A stretch of DNA of 64,000 nucleotides from Polaromonas sp. (GCA_013298945.1 JAAFJR010000001.1:620001-684000); one strand, 5' to 3'; shown: positions 18,973 through 29,202, counted from the stretch's first letter. A program made the numbers and translations. The notes: generated by a model not told the origin, from the sequence alone.

Positions 18973-20240
18973 TGGAGCCTTGTTTATCAAATTTTGAGTC
19001 TATTCCTAGTGCTGCCCCAGCAGCTCGACATTCTAGGCAAGCCAATGTTGCTTGGGGCTCACGCATAGTGACTGTTGGCGGAAATGCGCCAGTTCGTGTT
19101 CAGTCCATGACGAATACGGATACGGTTGATGCTATCGGTACTGCCATTCAAATCAAAGAACTAGCATTAGCTGGGTCAGAAATGGTGCGAATCACTGTTA
19201 ACACGCCAGAAGCTGCGCAACAAGTTCCCTATATACGCGAGCAGCTTGATCGCATGGGTATTGACGTTCCGTTGGTCGGTGACTTTCATTACAACGGACA
19301 CCGTTTGTTAACTGATTATCCAGATTGTGCTCAAGCATTGTCTAAGTACCGTATTAATCCGGGAAACGTTGGCAAGGGCGATAAGAAAGACCGGCAGTTC
19401 GGGCAAATGATTGAAGCGGCTATTCGCTGGAACAAAGCTGTTCGTATCGGTGTGAACTGGGGTAGTTTGGATCAAGAGCTTCTGGCAGATTTGATGGATA
19501 CCAATGGGCAAAGAACCGAGCCTTGGGATGTGAAGCAAGTGATGTACGAGGCTTTGGTAACTTCTGCCATTGATTCAGCAAAACTGGCCGAAAGCATGGG
19601 TTTGAATGGCAATCAAATTATTTTGTCATGCAAAGTCAGCGGTGTTCAAGATTTGATTTCAGTCTATCGTGGTCTATCCAAACGTTGTGACTACGCACTT
19701 CACCTTGGCTTGACAGAAGCAGGCATGGGTACAAAAGGCACGGTGGCTTCTGCTACTGCTTTGTCAATACTGCTTCAAGAAGGTATCGGCGACACCATTC
19801 GCGTCTCTTTAACCCCGCAGCCCGGAGAAGCCCGCACCCAAGAGGTCCTGATTGCATCTGAAATTTTGCAATCCATTGGTTTGCGCAGTTTTGTACCTAG
19901 CGTGACAGCTTGCCCAGGCTGTGGTCGAACGACGAGCACGACTTTCCAAGAATTGACGAAACAAATCGATGACTTCCTGCGTGAAAAGATGCCGGTATGG
20001 AAAAACCAGTATCCAGGCGTCGAAAAAATGAAAGTGGCCGTGATGGGCTGTATCGTCAACGGCCCCGGTGAGAGCAAGCATGCCGATATTGGCATCAGCT
20101 TACCTGGCACTGGCGAAGCACCTGCAGCGCCTGTATACATTGACGGTGAAAAAAGCGTGACTTTACGTGGTGAAGGCATTGCGCAAGAGTTTCAAATGAT
20201 TGTCGAAAAATACATTGAAAATCGCTATGGCCTTAAATGA
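18972..20240 (+). CDS. ispG: 4-hydroxy-3-methylbut-2-enyl diphosphate synthase (flavodoxin)
   Basis: This is the [4Fe-4S] enzyme of the non-mevalonate (MEP) isoprenoid pathway, converting methylerythritol cyclodiphosphate to HMBPP. Cluster cysteines are Cys314 and Cys317 (ACPGCGR) and Cys360 ([10 protein letters not shown]). The TIM-barrel part begins with [12 protein letters not shown]. 422 aa fits the proteobacterial form. The ATG overlaps the rodZ stop (TAATG), with GAGGTG as ribosome site. Its product feeds squalene synthesis by the hpn genes at 57940-62732. Confidence 0.96.
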   Translation: MEPCLSNFESIPSAAPAARHSRQANVAWGSRIVTVGGNAPVRVQSMTNTDTVDAIGTAIQIKELALAGSEMVRITVNTPEAAQQVPYIREQLDRMGIDVPLVGDFHYNGHRLLTDYPDCAQALSKYRINPGNVGKGDKKDRQFGQMIEAAIRWNKAVRIGVNWGSLDQELLADLMDTNGQRTEPWDVKQVMYEALVTSAIDSAKLAESMGLNGNQIILSCKVSGVQDLISVYRGLSKRCDYALHLGLTEAGMGTKGTVASATALSILLQEGIGDTIRVSLTPQPGEARTQEVLIASEILQSIGLRSFVPSVTACPGCGRTTSTTFQELTKQIDDFLREKMPVWKNQYPGVEKMKVAVMGCIVNGPGESKHADIGISLPGTGEAPAAPVYIDGEKSVTLRGEGIAQEFQMIVEKYIENRYGLK

Positions 20241-21564
20241 CAAGCAAAGTGACAAGATGGTTGACAAGATGATTGATAAGAAGAGTGAGAAGTTAGTTGC
20301 CGTCAAAGGCATGAATGATATTCTGCCGCCAGAATCAGCACGCTGGGAGTGGTTTGAGGCGCATGTGCGCGATGTGATGGCTGGCAGTGCTTACCGAAAT
20401 ATACGCACACCGATTGTTGAGCCAACTGCATTGTTTGTGCGCGGGACGGGTGAGACGACTGATATTGTTGAAAAAGAGATGTACTCTTTTGAAGACAGAT
20501 TAAACGGTGAGCAATTAACGCTGCGTCCTGAAAATACACCAGGTGTCGTTCGGGCAGCCATTGAACACAACCTCACCTATGAAGGCGGCAAACGGCTGTA
20601 TTACATGGGGCCAATGTTTAGACACGAGCGCCCTCAGCGCGGTCGATATCGCCAGTTTTATCAGCTTGGCGCTGAAGCTTTGGGCTTTGCAGGGCCAGAA
20701 GTTGATGCAGAATTGATGCTATTAGTTGATCAGATTTTCAAACGTATCAGCGTAAAAAATGTTCGTGTTGAAATCAACAGCCTTGGTATTCCTTCAGAGC
20801 GTCAAGCACATCGCGCAGCACTGATCGCCTATTTTCAACAAAACGCTGAATCGCTAGATGCAGATGCGCAGCGCCGTTTGCACGCCAACCCTTTGCGTAT
20901 TCTTGATACTAAAAACCCTGCCATGCAAGGCTTAGTGCAAGCCGCGCCGCAGTTGCTAAGCTTCTTGGGTGAATCATCGTTAAAGCATTTAGAAACTGTA
21001 CAACGACTGCTCACGGCTTGTGGTGTGCCGTGGTCAGTCAATCCAAGATTGGTACGTGGACTAGATTACTACAGCCATACGGTTTTTGAGTTCATCACGA
21101 CTGAGTTAGGTGCTCAGGGCACGCTTTGTGGCGGTGGGCGCTATGACGGTTTGTTCGAGATACTCGGCGGCAAACCGACGCCAGCGGTGGGTTGGGGCAT
21201 GGGCATTGAGCGCGTGTTGGAATTACTCAAAGAGCAATCCATCGAAACCTCAAATACCGTTTTAGACGCTTATGCCATCGTGCCAGATTTGGCGGATGCT
21301 GTGCGCGTTGCACCTGTGCTGCAGCAACTGCGGGCGCAAGGCATCAGTGTGCAAATGCATGCGACTGCTGATGGCGCAGCCGGTGCCATGAAGAGCCAAT
21401 TCAAAAAAGCAGATGCTAGCGGCGCGCGTTATGCCTTGGTCTTTGGTGCAGAGGAGTTGTCTAAACAGCAAGTTGCTGTGAAATCTTTACGCGATGGGCA
21501 GGGCGCTCAAACCCTGCAGTCCTTAGAATCAGTAGAATCATGGGCTAAAGTCCTTCTTAAATAA
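20227..21564 (+). CDS. hisS: histidyl-tRNA synthetase
   Basis: This class II synthetase charges tRNA-His. Motif 2 region ([19 protein letters not shown]), the histidine-binding [12 protein letters not shown] and GGGRYDGL, and motif 3 ([13 protein letters not shown]) are all present, followed by a C-terminal anticodon-binding domain. ATG 20227 overlaps the ispG end by 14 nt; TTG 20200 is also open. The protein carries a short lysine/aspartate-rich N-terminal extension ([18 protein letters not shown]) from a small internal duplication before the usual [10 protein letters not shown] start. An ATG inside this extension could also be used. Confidence 0.95.
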   Translation: MALNDKQSDKMVDKMIDKKSEKLVAVKGMNDILPPESARWEWFEAHVRDVMAGSAYRNIRTPIVEPTALFVRGTGETTDIVEKEMYSFEDRLNGEQLTLRPENTPGVVRAAIEHNLTYEGGKRLYYMGPMFRHERPQRGRYRQFYQLGAEALGFAGPEVDAELMLLVDQIFKRISVKNVRVEINSLGIPSERQAHRAALIAYFQQNAESLDADAQRRLHANPLRILDTKNPAMQGLVQAAPQLLSFLGESSLKHLETVQRLLTACGVPWSVNPRLVRGLDYYSHTVFEFITTELGAQGTLCGGGRYDGLFEILGGKPTPAVGWGMGIERVLELLKEQSIETSNTVLDAYAIVPDLADAVRVAPVLQQLRAQGISVQMHATADGAAGAMKSQFKKADASGARYALVFGAEELSKQQVAVKSLRDGQGAQTLQSLESVESWAKVLLK

Positions 21565-21618
21565 ACTTGTTTAAGTTTTTCAATTCATTTCCCTTTTAAA
21601 GCATTTGCAACTATTTAT

Positions 21619-22329
21619 ATGGCAAACCATCTCGACCTAGAAGAACAAGAACAATTAGACCAATTCAAGCATTTTTGGAGCCAGTACGGCAACCTCATCA
21701 CTTGGGTCTTGATTGCGGTTTTGGGCGCCTTTGCTGCTTGGAATGCTTATGAATACTGGCAGCGTAGCCAAGCCACGCAGGCTGCAGCTATGTTTGACGA
21801 GGTTGAACGCAGCATTGCTACTGGCGATGTGGCCAAGGTCGAGCGTGCGTTGTCTGATATGGATGCCAAATTCGGCTCTAACCCTTACGCACATCAAGCT
21901 GGCTTACTCGCAGCGAAGATGTTTTACGAAAAAGGCAACCTTGACGCGACTAAAAAAGCTTTGACTACCGTTGCTGAAAAATCATCAGATGTCGGCTACC
22001 AAGCGATTGCTAAGCTGCGCTTGGCCAGTGCGCTGATTGAAGGTAAAAACTACGACGAAGCTATGAAGCAGTTGTCTGGCACTGTTCCTAAAGAATTTGA
22101 GCCTATGGCGGCTGACCGCCGCGGTGATGTCCTGGCTTTGCAGGGCAAAGCTGCAGAGGCGAAGGCTGAATACGTCAAAGCTTACAAGGGTTTTGACGAT
22201 AAATCTGGTTATCGCCGCTTGGTCGAAGTTAAGTTGAATGCATTGGGTGGAGATCCAGTTACCAACCCTGTGACAAACCCAACGACAGATGTCGCCAATA
22301 AAGATGCTTCTGCGGAGCAGAAAAAATGA
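21619..22329 (+). CDS. yfgM: YfgM-type TPR protein of the SecYEG translocon
   Basis: This 236-aa inner-membrane protein has a short cytoplasmic N-terminus (DLEEQEQLDQFKHFWSQYG), one membrane helix (LITWVLIAVLGAFAAWNAY, about 26-44) and a periplasmic TPR-like domain. YfgM of E. coli is an ancillary subunit of SecYEG that passes exported proteins to periplasmic chaperones. The Asn/Pro/Thr-rich C-terminus (DPVTNPVTNPTTD) is low complexity. It overlaps bamB by 4 nt (ATGA), the usual yfgM-bamB pairing. Confidence 0.88.
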   Translation: MANHLDLEEQEQLDQFKHFWSQYGNLITWVLIAVLGAFAAWNAYEYWQRSQATQAAAMFDEVERSIATGDVAKVERALSDMDAKFGSNPYAHQAGLLAAKMFYEKGNLDATKKALTTVAEKSSDVGYQAIAKLRLASALIEGKNYDEAMKQLSGTVPKEFEPMAADRRGDVLALQGKAAEAKAEYVKAYKGFDDKSGYRRLVEVKLNALGGDPVTNPVTNPTTDVANKDASAEQKK

Positions 22330-23495
22330 AAAAATCCTATGCCGTCAGTCTAATTGTTAGGCTTGCAGCACTAGGAGTAGTTGCCGGTTTGACTGCTAGT
22401 TTGTTGACCGCGTGTGCTGGCGGAGGTGATAAGTCTAAGCCGGCTGAACTCGCTGCCAATGCGCCAAAGCTAGGCATTCGATTGGCGTGGACGGCGCGTG
22501 TGGGTGCGGTTAATTTTCCTTTAAATATTGCTGTAGCCAGCGTAAATAAAGCTAATGATACTATCTTTATGGTAGCAAGTAGTGATGGAATTGTTGCCAG
22601 TATTGATGCTGTAAGTGGGCGTGAATTGTGGCGTGATCAGGCTGGAAAAGCACTAGCAGCTGGCGTTGGCGCGGATGCTAGCTTCGCTGCCGTCGTGACA
22701 AGCGCTAATGAATTGGTCACATTTGACAATGGGCGCGAAGTTTGGCGACAAAAACTGGGAACTTCGAGCTACACCGCACCCTTGGTTTCAGGTGGAAAGG
22801 TGTTTGTTTTAGGTGCTGATCGTGCGATTTCTGCTTTTGAGTTGGCAAGCGGTAAACAGCTGTGGTCACAAAAGCGGTCAACCGAGGCTTTGACCTTGCG
22901 CCAATCTGGCGTTTTGTTGATGGTGTCTGACACCTTGGTGTCTAGCGTGGCGGGTCGCTTGGTAGGCATCAATACTTTGGATGGCAATATTCGCTGGAGC
23001 ACACCCATTGCTTCGGCACGTGGTACAAACGAGATTGAACGTTTGGTTGATTTAGTAGGTCGTGTCTCAAACAATAGCGAAGTTGTGTGCGCACGGGCTT
23101 ATCGCGTGAGTGTAGGCTGCGTCAATGCTTCTCGCGGCAGTTTGTTGTGGACCAAGCCAGCCGTGGGGCTGGAAGGCGTTCAGGGCGACGCTAGTACCCT
23201 TTTTGGCGCGGAGGCGGATGGCAAAGTCATCGCTTGGAACCGCGTCAATGGCGAGCGTTTGTGGCAAACTGAGCAGTTGCTGAATCGCAACTTGTCTGCG
23301 CCAGCCGTGTTGGACAAGGCGATTGTCGTGGGCGACAGCACAGGTTTGGTACATTTTCTGTCTAAAACAGACGGTTCGTCCTTGAATCGCATGGCCACGG
23401 ATGGTTCTGCGATAGCTGCGGCTCCCGTGGTTGTTGGCAATACGCTGGTTGTCGTTACTCGCAATGGCGGTGTTTTCGGGTTCATCGCTGAGTAA
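22326..23495 (+). CDS. bamB: outer membrane protein assembly factor BamB
   Basis: This BAM-complex lipoprotein contacts BamA. The lipoprotein signal ends SLLTAC (Cys30) and is followed by an eight-bladed PQQ-type beta-propeller with repeated blades such as DAVSGRELWRDQAG, ELASGKQLWSQKR and NRVNGERLWQTEQ. 389 aa is the usual size. With bamD at 11087-11905 it is the second BAM subunit in the window. der follows after 89 bp. Confidence 0.93.
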   Translation: MKKSYAVSLIVRLAALGVVAGLTASLLTACAGGGDKSKPAELAANAPKLGIRLAWTARVGAVNFPLNIAVASVNKANDTIFMVASSDGIVASIDAVSGRELWRDQAGKALAAGVGADASFAAVVTSANELVTFDNGREVWRQKLGTSSYTAPLVSGGKVFVLGADRAISAFELASGKQLWSQKRSTEALTLRQSGVLLMVSDTLVSSVAGRLVGINTLDGNIRWSTPIASARGTNEIERLVDLVGRVSNNSEVVCARAYRVSVGCVNASRGSLLWTKPAVGLEGVQGDASTLFGAEADGKVIAWNRVNGERLWQTEQLLNRNLSAPAVLDKAIVVGDSTGLVHFLSKTDGSSLNRMATDGSAIAAAPVVVGNTLVVVTRNGGVFGFIAE

Positions 23496-23584
23496 GCTGA
23501 GTACGGCAGGGTAAAATAGATACTCTGGCTACCTACTAGCCGCTTCAGTTCTAGTCATTTCAGCTGAATAATAAGAAAAATAAC

Positions 23585-24937
23585 ATGAAACCTGTTTTAG
23601 CCCTCGTTGGCCGACCGAATGTCGGCAAATCTACCCTATTCAATCGCCTAACAAAAACGCGCGACGCAATCGTTGCTGATTTTGCGGGTTTGACGCGTGA
23701 CCGCCACTACGGAAACGGCAAGCAGGGTAAGCTCGAATACATCGTGATCGACACAGGTGGCTTCGAGCCAACTGCTGAAACCGGTATTTACAAAGAAATG
23801 GCCAAGCAAACCCGCCAAGCTGTGGCGGAGGCGGATGTGGTCATTTTCATGGTTGATGCCAGGGATGGCGTATGCGCCCAAGACCATGACATTGCCAAAT
23901 ACCTACGAAAACTGGGTAAAACTTGCATTTTGGTGGCCAACAAAGCAGAGGGCATGGCCAACGGTCACCAATTGGGAGAATTTTTTGAGTTAGGTTTAGG
24001 AGAGGTGCACGGTATTTCTGCCTCGCACGGCCAAGGTACGCGTGAATTGGTTGATTTGGCTTTCCATACTTTGCAAGTGGGTGCACCTGAAGCCGAGGAA
24101 ACGATTGATAACGGCGCTATCAAATTGGCTGTAGCAGGTCGTCCCAACGTGGGTAAATCCACCTTGATCAACACTTGGCTTGGCGAAGAGCGCTTGGTCG
24201 CTTTTGACATGCCTGGCACCACGCGCGATGCTATTTCAGTGCCTTTTGAGCGTGATGGACAGCTTTTTGAGCTAATAGACACTGCAGGTTTACGCCGCAA
24301 AGGACAAGTTTTTGAGGCGATTGAGAAGTTTTCTGTCGTCAAAACCTTACAAGCCATTGCGACAGCCAATGTCGTTTTGTTGCTGATTGACGCAGAACAA
24401 GGCGTGACAGATCAAGATGCGCACATTGCAGGTTACATATTAGAAAGCGGCCGCGCGGTGGTGATTGCCATTAACAAGTGGGACGCTGTCGACTCATACC
24501 AACGCGATTTGGTGCAGCGTTCGATTGAAACGCGCTTGTCCTTTTTGAAGTTTGCGGAATTACACTTCATTTCCGCCAAAAAACGCCAAGGTTTGGGTCC
24601 TGTTTGGAGTTCGATTGCCAAAGCGCACCGTTCTGCAACCATCAAGATGACCACGCCGGTTTTAACGCGTTTACTCTTGGAGGCGACCCAATTCCAAAGC
24701 CCAGAGCGAGCTGGCATGTTCCGCCCCAAGCTGCGCTATGCGCATCAGGGTGGTATGAATCCGCCTGTGATTGTGGTTCACGGCAATTCCTTGGAGCACG
24801 TATCTGCCTCGTACAAGCGCTTTTTAGAAGGGCGTTTCCGCAAAGAATTCAAACTGGTGGGCACGCCGTTGCGTATTGAGATGAAAACCAGTACCAATCC
24901 GTATGCGGGTAAAGAGAGTAATCGGGTTCGGGAGTAA
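23585..24937 (+). CDS. der: ribosome assembly GTPase Der (EngA)
   Basis: This essential GTPase with two tandem G domains acts in 50S subunit maturation. G1 motifs [12 protein letters not shown] (8-19) and [12 protein letters not shown] (about 185-196), G3 motifs DTGGF and DTAGL, and G4 motifs NKAEG and NKWDA are visible. A C-terminal KH-like domain contains the [15 protein letters not shown] sequence. 450 aa is normal. A TAAAATAGA block at 23512 could be its -10 region, but no -35 fits. Confidence 0.96.
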   Translation: MKPVLALVGRPNVGKSTLFNRLTKTRDAIVADFAGLTRDRHYGNGKQGKLEYIVIDTGGFEPTAETGIYKEMAKQTRQAVAEADVVIFMVDARDGVCAQDHDIAKYLRKLGKTCILVANKAEGMANGHQLGEFFELGLGEVHGISASHGQGTRELVDLAFHTLQVGAPEAEETIDNGAIKLAVAGRPNVGKSTLINTWLGEERLVAFDMPGTTRDAISVPFERDGQLFELIDTAGLRRKGQVFEAIEKFSVVKTLQAIATANVVLLLIDAEQGVTDQDAHIAGYILESGRAVVIAINKWDAVDSYQRDLVQRSIETRLSFLKFAELHFISAKKRQGLGPVWSSIAKAHRSATIKMTTPVLTRLLLEATQFQSPERAGMFRPKLRYAHQGGMNPPVIVVHGNSLEHVSASYKRFLEGRFRKEFKLVGTPLRIEMKTSTNPYAGKESNRVRE

Positions 24938-24952
24938 TCTTTTTGTGGGGGT

Positions 24953-25006
24953 AAATATGGCTATAGCCGGCGTATTTATTGCCTAAGTAGCTATAAAAAA
25001 TATAGC
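24953..25006 (-). repeat. PR repeat copy 5, downstream of der
   Basis: A near-consensus reverse copy: AAATATGGCTATAGCCGGCG, then ATTTATTGCCTAAG and GCTATaaaaaatATAGC. It lies 15 bp after the der stop and may form its mRNA 3' end. The rest of the 293-bp gap to hfq is AT-rich with no promoter I can support. Confidence 0.85.
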
Positions 25007-25230
25007 ATAATATTATACCCATTGAAATATTTTAAATCGACCCCATTATCTTATCTAATTGTTAAAGTGATTATTCAGGTGCGTTTTTAATTGAATTCCC
25101 CATGTTTTCACAGCTTATTACAGTTATCGAAGTAAATGTGACCAGAAGCTGTGTTAACGTTAAGTCTCTTAAGTAATAAACTACGTATTTATTAAAATTT
25201 TTATAACAATGTTTGAACACGGAGCATATC

Positions 25231-25491
25231 GTGACCAATAAAGGCCAACTCTTGCAAGATCCCTTCCTAAACCAACTGCGCCGAGAGCATGTGCCAGTGT
25301 CGATTTACCTCGTCAATGGCATCAAACTGCAAGGCCAAGTCGAATCTTTCGACCAATACGTCATTTTGCTGCGCAATACCGTGACGCAAATGGTCTATAA
25401 ACACGCCATTTCCACCATCGTGCCAGGCCGTGCAGTCAATTTCCAAGCGGTGGTTGACGACGGCCAAGCAGCTCCTGCGGCTGCGGTTTAA
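25231..25491 (+). CDS. hfq: RNA chaperone Hfq
   Basis: This hexameric Sm-like protein pairs small RNAs with mRNAs. Sm1 ([29 protein letters not shown]) and Sm2 ([15 protein letters not shown]) are intact, including the proximal-face YKHA motif. The frame is open from TTG 25213, but GTG 25231 is chosen because GGAG lies 6 nt upstream and the protein then begins [14 protein letters not shown] like other Hfq proteins. It is 86 aa with a short Ala-rich tail. hflX follows 23 nt later. Confidence 0.96.
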   Translation: MTNKGQLLQDPFLNQLRREHVPVSIYLVNGIKLQGQVESFDQYVILLRNTVTQMVYKHAISTIVPGRAVNFQAVVDDGQAAPAAAV

Positions 25492-25514
25492 CCAAAACTG
25501 GACAAGTCAAACCT

Positions 25515-26690
25515 GTGTCAGAGCCTAAAGCCGCGCTGACCGTCTTGGTGGGTGTGGACTTTGGCCATGACCATTTTGACGGGGAATTAGAAGAACTCGC
25601 GCTGCTAGCCGAGTCTGCCGGTCTGCAACCTGTCGCACGCATCACCTGCAAACGTAAGGCTCCCGATGCCGCCTTATTTGTGGGAACGGGCAAAGCCGAC
25701 GAAATCAAGCTGCTAGCCCTGCAAACGGGCGCAACGGAGGTACTGTTTGACCAGGCTTTGAGCCCAGCTCAGCAGCGCAACCTCGAGAAAGCGCTGGAGT
25801 TGCCAGTCAACGACCGCATTTTCTTGATTCTGCAAATTTTCGCCCAACGCGCTCGTAGCCATGAAGGTAAATTGCAGGTCGAACTTGCTAAATTGCAATA
25901 TGTCAGCACCCGTTTGGTGCGCCGTTGGTCGCATTTAGAGCGTCAAAGCGGCGGTATCGGTATGCGCGGTGGCCCGGGCGAGAAGCAAATTGAGTTGGAT
26001 AAGCGAATTATTGGAGATTCCATCAAACGCACCAAAGAGCGCTTAGAAAAAGTTAAAAAACAGCGCAACACCCAGCGCCGCCAGCGCGACAAGCGACAAA
26101 CCTTCAATATTTCACTGGTGGGCTACACCAACGCGGGCAAGTCAACGCTGTTTAACGCTTTGGTTAAAGCACGCACCTACGCTGCCGATCAGCTGTTTGC
26201 CACCTTAGACACGACAACGCGTCAACTCTATTTAGGCAACGCTGATGGCGGCGTAGGTCGCTCAGTTTCCCTGTCAGACACCGTCGGATTCATCCGAAAC
26301 TTGCCGCATGGCTTGGTGGATGCTTTCCGAGCGACCTTGCAAGAAGCTATTGATGCTGATTTGCTGATTCATGTCGTCGATGCGGCGAATCCTGACTATC
26401 CAGAACAAATAGCCGAAGTGCAACGGGTTTTGAAAGAAATTGGTGCGGATAACGTGCAGCAACTCTTGGTATTTAACAAGTTGGACGCTCTTGAAATATC
26501 GCAAATACCGCTGCAATTAAGCGACATGTATGAAATAGATGGTTTTGACACGCCGCGCATCTTTGTAAGCGCCCAAACAGGTGCTGGTTTGCCCCAGCTG
26601 CGTGCGCATTTAGCCAACACAGTACACGCAGTATTGGGTGAGAGCGATAATTCAGAATATGATCCACGGTTTATATCTGTTGACAATTAA
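25515..26690 (+). CDS. hflX: GTPase HflX
   Basis: This 391-aa ribosome-binding GTPase splits stalled or heat-damaged 70S ribosomes. It has the HflX N-terminal domain (GTGKADEIKLLALQTGA, then LSPAQQRNLEKAL), a Gly-rich IGMRGGPGEKQIELDKR segment before a long coiled coil, and the G domain: G1 GYTNAGKSTLFNAL (about 203), G3 DTVGFIRNLPH and G4 NKLD. The start is GTG, with no strong ribosome site. It lies between hfq and hflK, the standard proteobacterial order. Confidence 0.95.
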   Translation: MSEPKAALTVLVGVDFGHDHFDGELEELALLAESAGLQPVARITCKRKAPDAALFVGTGKADEIKLLALQTGATEVLFDQALSPAQQRNLEKALELPVNDRIFLILQIFAQRARSHEGKLQVELAKLQYVSTRLVRRWSHLERQSGGIGMRGGPGEKQIELDKRIIGDSIKRTKERLEKVKKQRNTQRRQRDKRQTFNISLVGYTNAGKSTLFNALVKARTYAADQLFATLDTTTRQLYLGNADGGVGRSVSLSDTVGFIRNLPHGLVDAFRATLQEAIDADLLIHVVDAANPDYPEQIAEVQRVLKEIGADNVQQLLVFNKLDALEISQIPLQLSDMYEIDGFDTPRIFVSAQTGAGLPQLRAHLANTVHAVLGESDNSEYDPRFISVDN

Positions 26691-26718
26691 ATAATCGAAA
26701 ATAATCGAGAAAAGAGCT

Positions 26719-28119
26719 ATGACAATCAACCTAAGAGCCTTTGAAATAGTGGGTTTGCCGCAACGCCTGAAATTGGCTGTACAGGGCATGTTCAACCTAA
26801 ATGACTCCAAATGGGGGCGAGACGGCGAGAAGCCGGCGGGAGACGGTGCTGATTTGCCGCCTCTTCCGCCAACTTCACCAGAAAATAAGCCAAACAATCA
26901 ACCACCTCGTGGTTCTGGTAACAACGGCGGCCCACCGGACTTGGATGAGCTGTGGCGCGATTTCAACAAAAAACTCAATGGTTGGATGGGGGGCGCCAAC
27001 AACAAAGGTCGTTCTCAGAATAACAACAACCAAGGCGATGGCAACAATGGCTCGGGCAATGGAGGTGGCTTTCAGCCCGGCATGAGGAGTGCTGGTATTG
27101 GCGCGGCTTTGATTGCAGGCGTTTTGGCTTTGATTTGGTTGGGAACAGGTTTCTTTATTGTGCAAGAGGGGCAGCAAGCGGTCATCACCCGCTTTGGTGA
27201 ACTCAAAGGAACGCGTGAGGCTGGTTTTAACTGGCGTATGCCGTACCCGATTGAGCGCCATGAAACTGTGGCGTTAACGCAGTTGCGTTCCATCGAAATT
27301 GGTCTTGGTTCAACAGGGCAGGCAACGGGGTTAAAAGACTCTTCCATGTTGACACAAGATGAAAATATTGTCGATATCAAATTCACGATTCAATACCGCC
27401 TGAAAAGCGCGGCAGATTACCTTTTCCAAAATCGTAACCCAGACGATGCGGTTTCCAAAGCTGCCGAGTCAGCCATTCGCGAAGTGGTGGGTCGCGGCAA
27501 TATGGACGCAGTGTTGAGTAAAGACCGCGAATCGATTCAGCGTGATGTTGTCAAAAGCGTACAAGCACAGCTAGACCGTTATAAAACGGGTATTCAAATC
27601 CAAACAGTCAATATCCAAAATGTGCAACCGCCTGAGCAAGTGCAAGCGGCTTTTGACGATGCCTTAAAAGCTGGTCAAGATCGTGATCGCTTGAAAAACG
27701 AAGGCCAAGCTTATGCCAACGACGTGATTCCCCGCGCCAAAGGAACAGCTGCGCGATTGAAGGAAGAGGCTGATGGCTACAAAGCCAATGTCATTGCCCG
27801 GGCCGAAGGTGATGGTCAGAGATTCAAATCGATTCAAGCCGAGTACCAAAAAGCACCACAGGTCACGCGTGACCGCTTGTATCTGGATGCCATGCAATCC
27901 ATCTACAGCAGCGTCACCAAGGTGGTTGTTGACTCTAAACAAGGCAACAATATGCTGTATTTACCGCTAGACAAGATCATGCAAATGACGAACAACCCAA
28001 ACGCTGACATCACAGTATTGCCTAACACCTCAGCGCCAGCTGCTGCGCCTGCGCCTACGGCCACTGTAGATGCCCGTTCACGCGACGCTGGCCGTACACG
28101 TGAGCGCGATGTCCGCTGA
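26719..28119 (+). CDS. hflK: FtsH protease modulator HflK
   Basis: This inner-membrane SPFH protein forms a cage with HflC around the FtsH protease. A Gly/Asn/Pro-rich cytoplasmic N-terminus (about 30-120) precedes one membrane helix (AGIGAALIAGVLALIWLGTGFF) and the periplasmic SPFH/band-7 domain with long helices. ATG 26719 has a purine-rich AGAAAAGAG ahead of it; many relatives start at the equivalent of ATG 26788 (MFNLNDSKWGRD), so the first 23 residues are uncertain. hflC follows after 30 nt. Confidence 0.94.
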   Translation: MTINLRAFEIVGLPQRLKLAVQGMFNLNDSKWGRDGEKPAGDGADLPPLPPTSPENKPNNQPPRGSGNNGGPPDLDELWRDFNKKLNGWMGGANNKGRSQNNNNQGDGNNGSGNGGGFQPGMRSAGIGAALIAGVLALIWLGTGFFIVQEGQQAVITRFGELKGTREAGFNWRMPYPIERHETVALTQLRSIEIGLGSTGQATGLKDSSMLTQDENIVDIKFTIQYRLKSAADYLFQNRNPDDAVSKAAESAIREVVGRGNMDAVLSKDRESIQRDVVKSVQAQLDRYKTGIQIQTVNIQNVQPPEQVQAAFDDALKAGQDRDRLKNEGQAYANDVIPRAKGTAARLKEEADGYKANVIARAEGDGQRFKSIQAEYQKAPQVTRDRLYLDAMQSIYSSVTKVVVDSKQGNNMLYLPLDKIMQMTNNPNADITVLPNTSAPAAAPAPTATVDARSRDAGRTRERDVR

Positions 28120-28149
28120 AAAGCATACCTAAATTAAAAGACAAGTATT

Positions 28150-29064
28150 ATGAATAAATTAGGACTCATCATTTCGTCGCTGCTGATAGGTATTGCGGTG
28201 CTCGCATCCACCCTGTTTGTGGTTGACCAACGTCAGTTTGGCGTGTTGTACTCGTTCGGTCAGATCAAAGAAGTTATCACAGAGCCAGGCCTGCGTTTTA
28301 AGTTGCCGCAGCCGTTTCAAAACGTGGTTTTCTTGGATCGCAGGGTTTTGACTTTGGATAGCCCTGAAACTGGTTCCATTCAAACCGCTGAAAAGAAAAA
28401 CTTGGTCGTTGATTGGTTGGTCAAATGGCGTATTGCAGACCCCAAACAATTTATCCGTAACAATTCGGGCGGTTCGAACATTTCTACTGCGGAGCAGCGT
28501 TTAACCTCTGTGGTTCAAGATGCTTTGAACTCTGAGGTGACCAAGCGCACCGTGAAAGACGTTTTGTCTACAGACCGCGACAAAATCATGCTTGGCGTGC
28601 AGCAGCGTTTGGTGGACGATGCCAAGACTTTTGGTATTGAAATCGTCGATGTGCGCATAAAGCGCGTTGATTTCCCAGCTTCTGTAGCTGATTCGGTTTA
28701 TCAGCGAATGAAATCTGAACGTCAGCAAGTGGCTAACGAATTACGCTCAACCGGCGGTGCCGAAGGCGAGAAAATCCGCGCAGATGCTGACCGTCAACGC
28801 GACGTTTTGGTGGCAGAAGCCTACCGTGATGCGCAAAAGGTGAAGGGTGAGGGCGATGCTAAAGCAGCCGCCATTTATGCCGAAGCTTTCGGCAAAGACC
28901 CACAATTTGCCCAGTTTTATCGCAGTTTGGATGCCTACAAAGCCAGTTTTAGCAAGAAAAGTGATGTTTTGGTGCTTGATCCCAATTCCTCTGAGTTTTT
29001 CAAAACCATGCGTAACGGCGGAAGTGGCGGCGGCTCAGCTGGTGCGGCCGCTAAAACCAAGTAA
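28150..29064 (+). CDS. hflC: FtsH protease modulator HflC
   Basis: This 304-aa SPFH-domain partner of HflK has an N-terminal membrane helix (LGLIISSLLIGIAVLASTLFVV), the family sequence VDQRQFGVLYSFGQI and the helical AEGEKIRADADRQRDVLVAEAYRDAQ segment. It ends in a Gly/Ser/Ala tail. In many Burkholderiales hisZ and purA follow hflC; here rpsO follows instead, with its own promoter. Confidence 0.94.
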   Translation: MNKLGLIISSLLIGIAVLASTLFVVDQRQFGVLYSFGQIKEVITEPGLRFKLPQPFQNVVFLDRRVLTLDSPETGSIQTAEKKNLVVDWLVKWRIADPKQFIRNNSGGSNISTAEQRLTSVVQDALNSEVTKRTVKDVLSTDRDKIMLGVQQRLVDDAKTFGIEIVDVRIKRVDFPASVADSVYQRMKSERQQVANELRSTGGAEGEKIRADADRQRDVLVAEAYRDAQKVKGEGDAKAAAIYAEAFGKDPQFAQFYRSLDAYKASFSKKSDVLVLDPNSSEFFKTMRNGGSGGGSAGAAAKTK

Positions 29065-29090
29065 ATCCCGCATACTTGGGTTAATTTGGC

Positions 29091-29119
29091 TAGGCAGCAA
29101 AGCCATTTCGAGGTATAAT
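29091..29119 (+). promoter_or_regulatory. sigma-70 promoter for rpsO
   Basis: A perfect -10 TATAAT (29114-29119) has a -35 TAGGCA (29091-29096) 17 bp upstream. It is embedded in an inverted repeat (29099-29130) whose arms AAAGCCATTtCGA and TCGAATGGCTTT cover the -10, so a regulator could sit on it. Confidence 0.6.
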
Positions 29120-29147
29120 CGAATGGCTTTGCATGTCGTAAGGCGCA

Positions 29148-29174
29148 CGCTAACCGCCATTCCATTGGTTAGCG
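29148..29174 (+). promoter_or_regulatory. leader stem-loop upstream of rpsO
   Basis: CGCTAACC (29148-29155) pairs perfectly with GGTTAGCG (29167-29174) around an 11-nt loop, ending 16 nt before the AGGAA ribosome site. S15 represses its own translation through leader structures in several bacteria, so this is a candidate S15 regulatory element. Binding is inferred only. Confidence 0.4.
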
Positions 29175-29202
29175 CAAGTCATATTTAAAACAGGAAATTC
29201 AA

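Noticed and set aside
20227-20290. The Lys/Asp-rich N-terminal extension of HisRS as a separate functional domain
   Set aside because: It is a short internal duplication of about 12-bp units, and a downstream ATG may be the real start, so no function is claimed.
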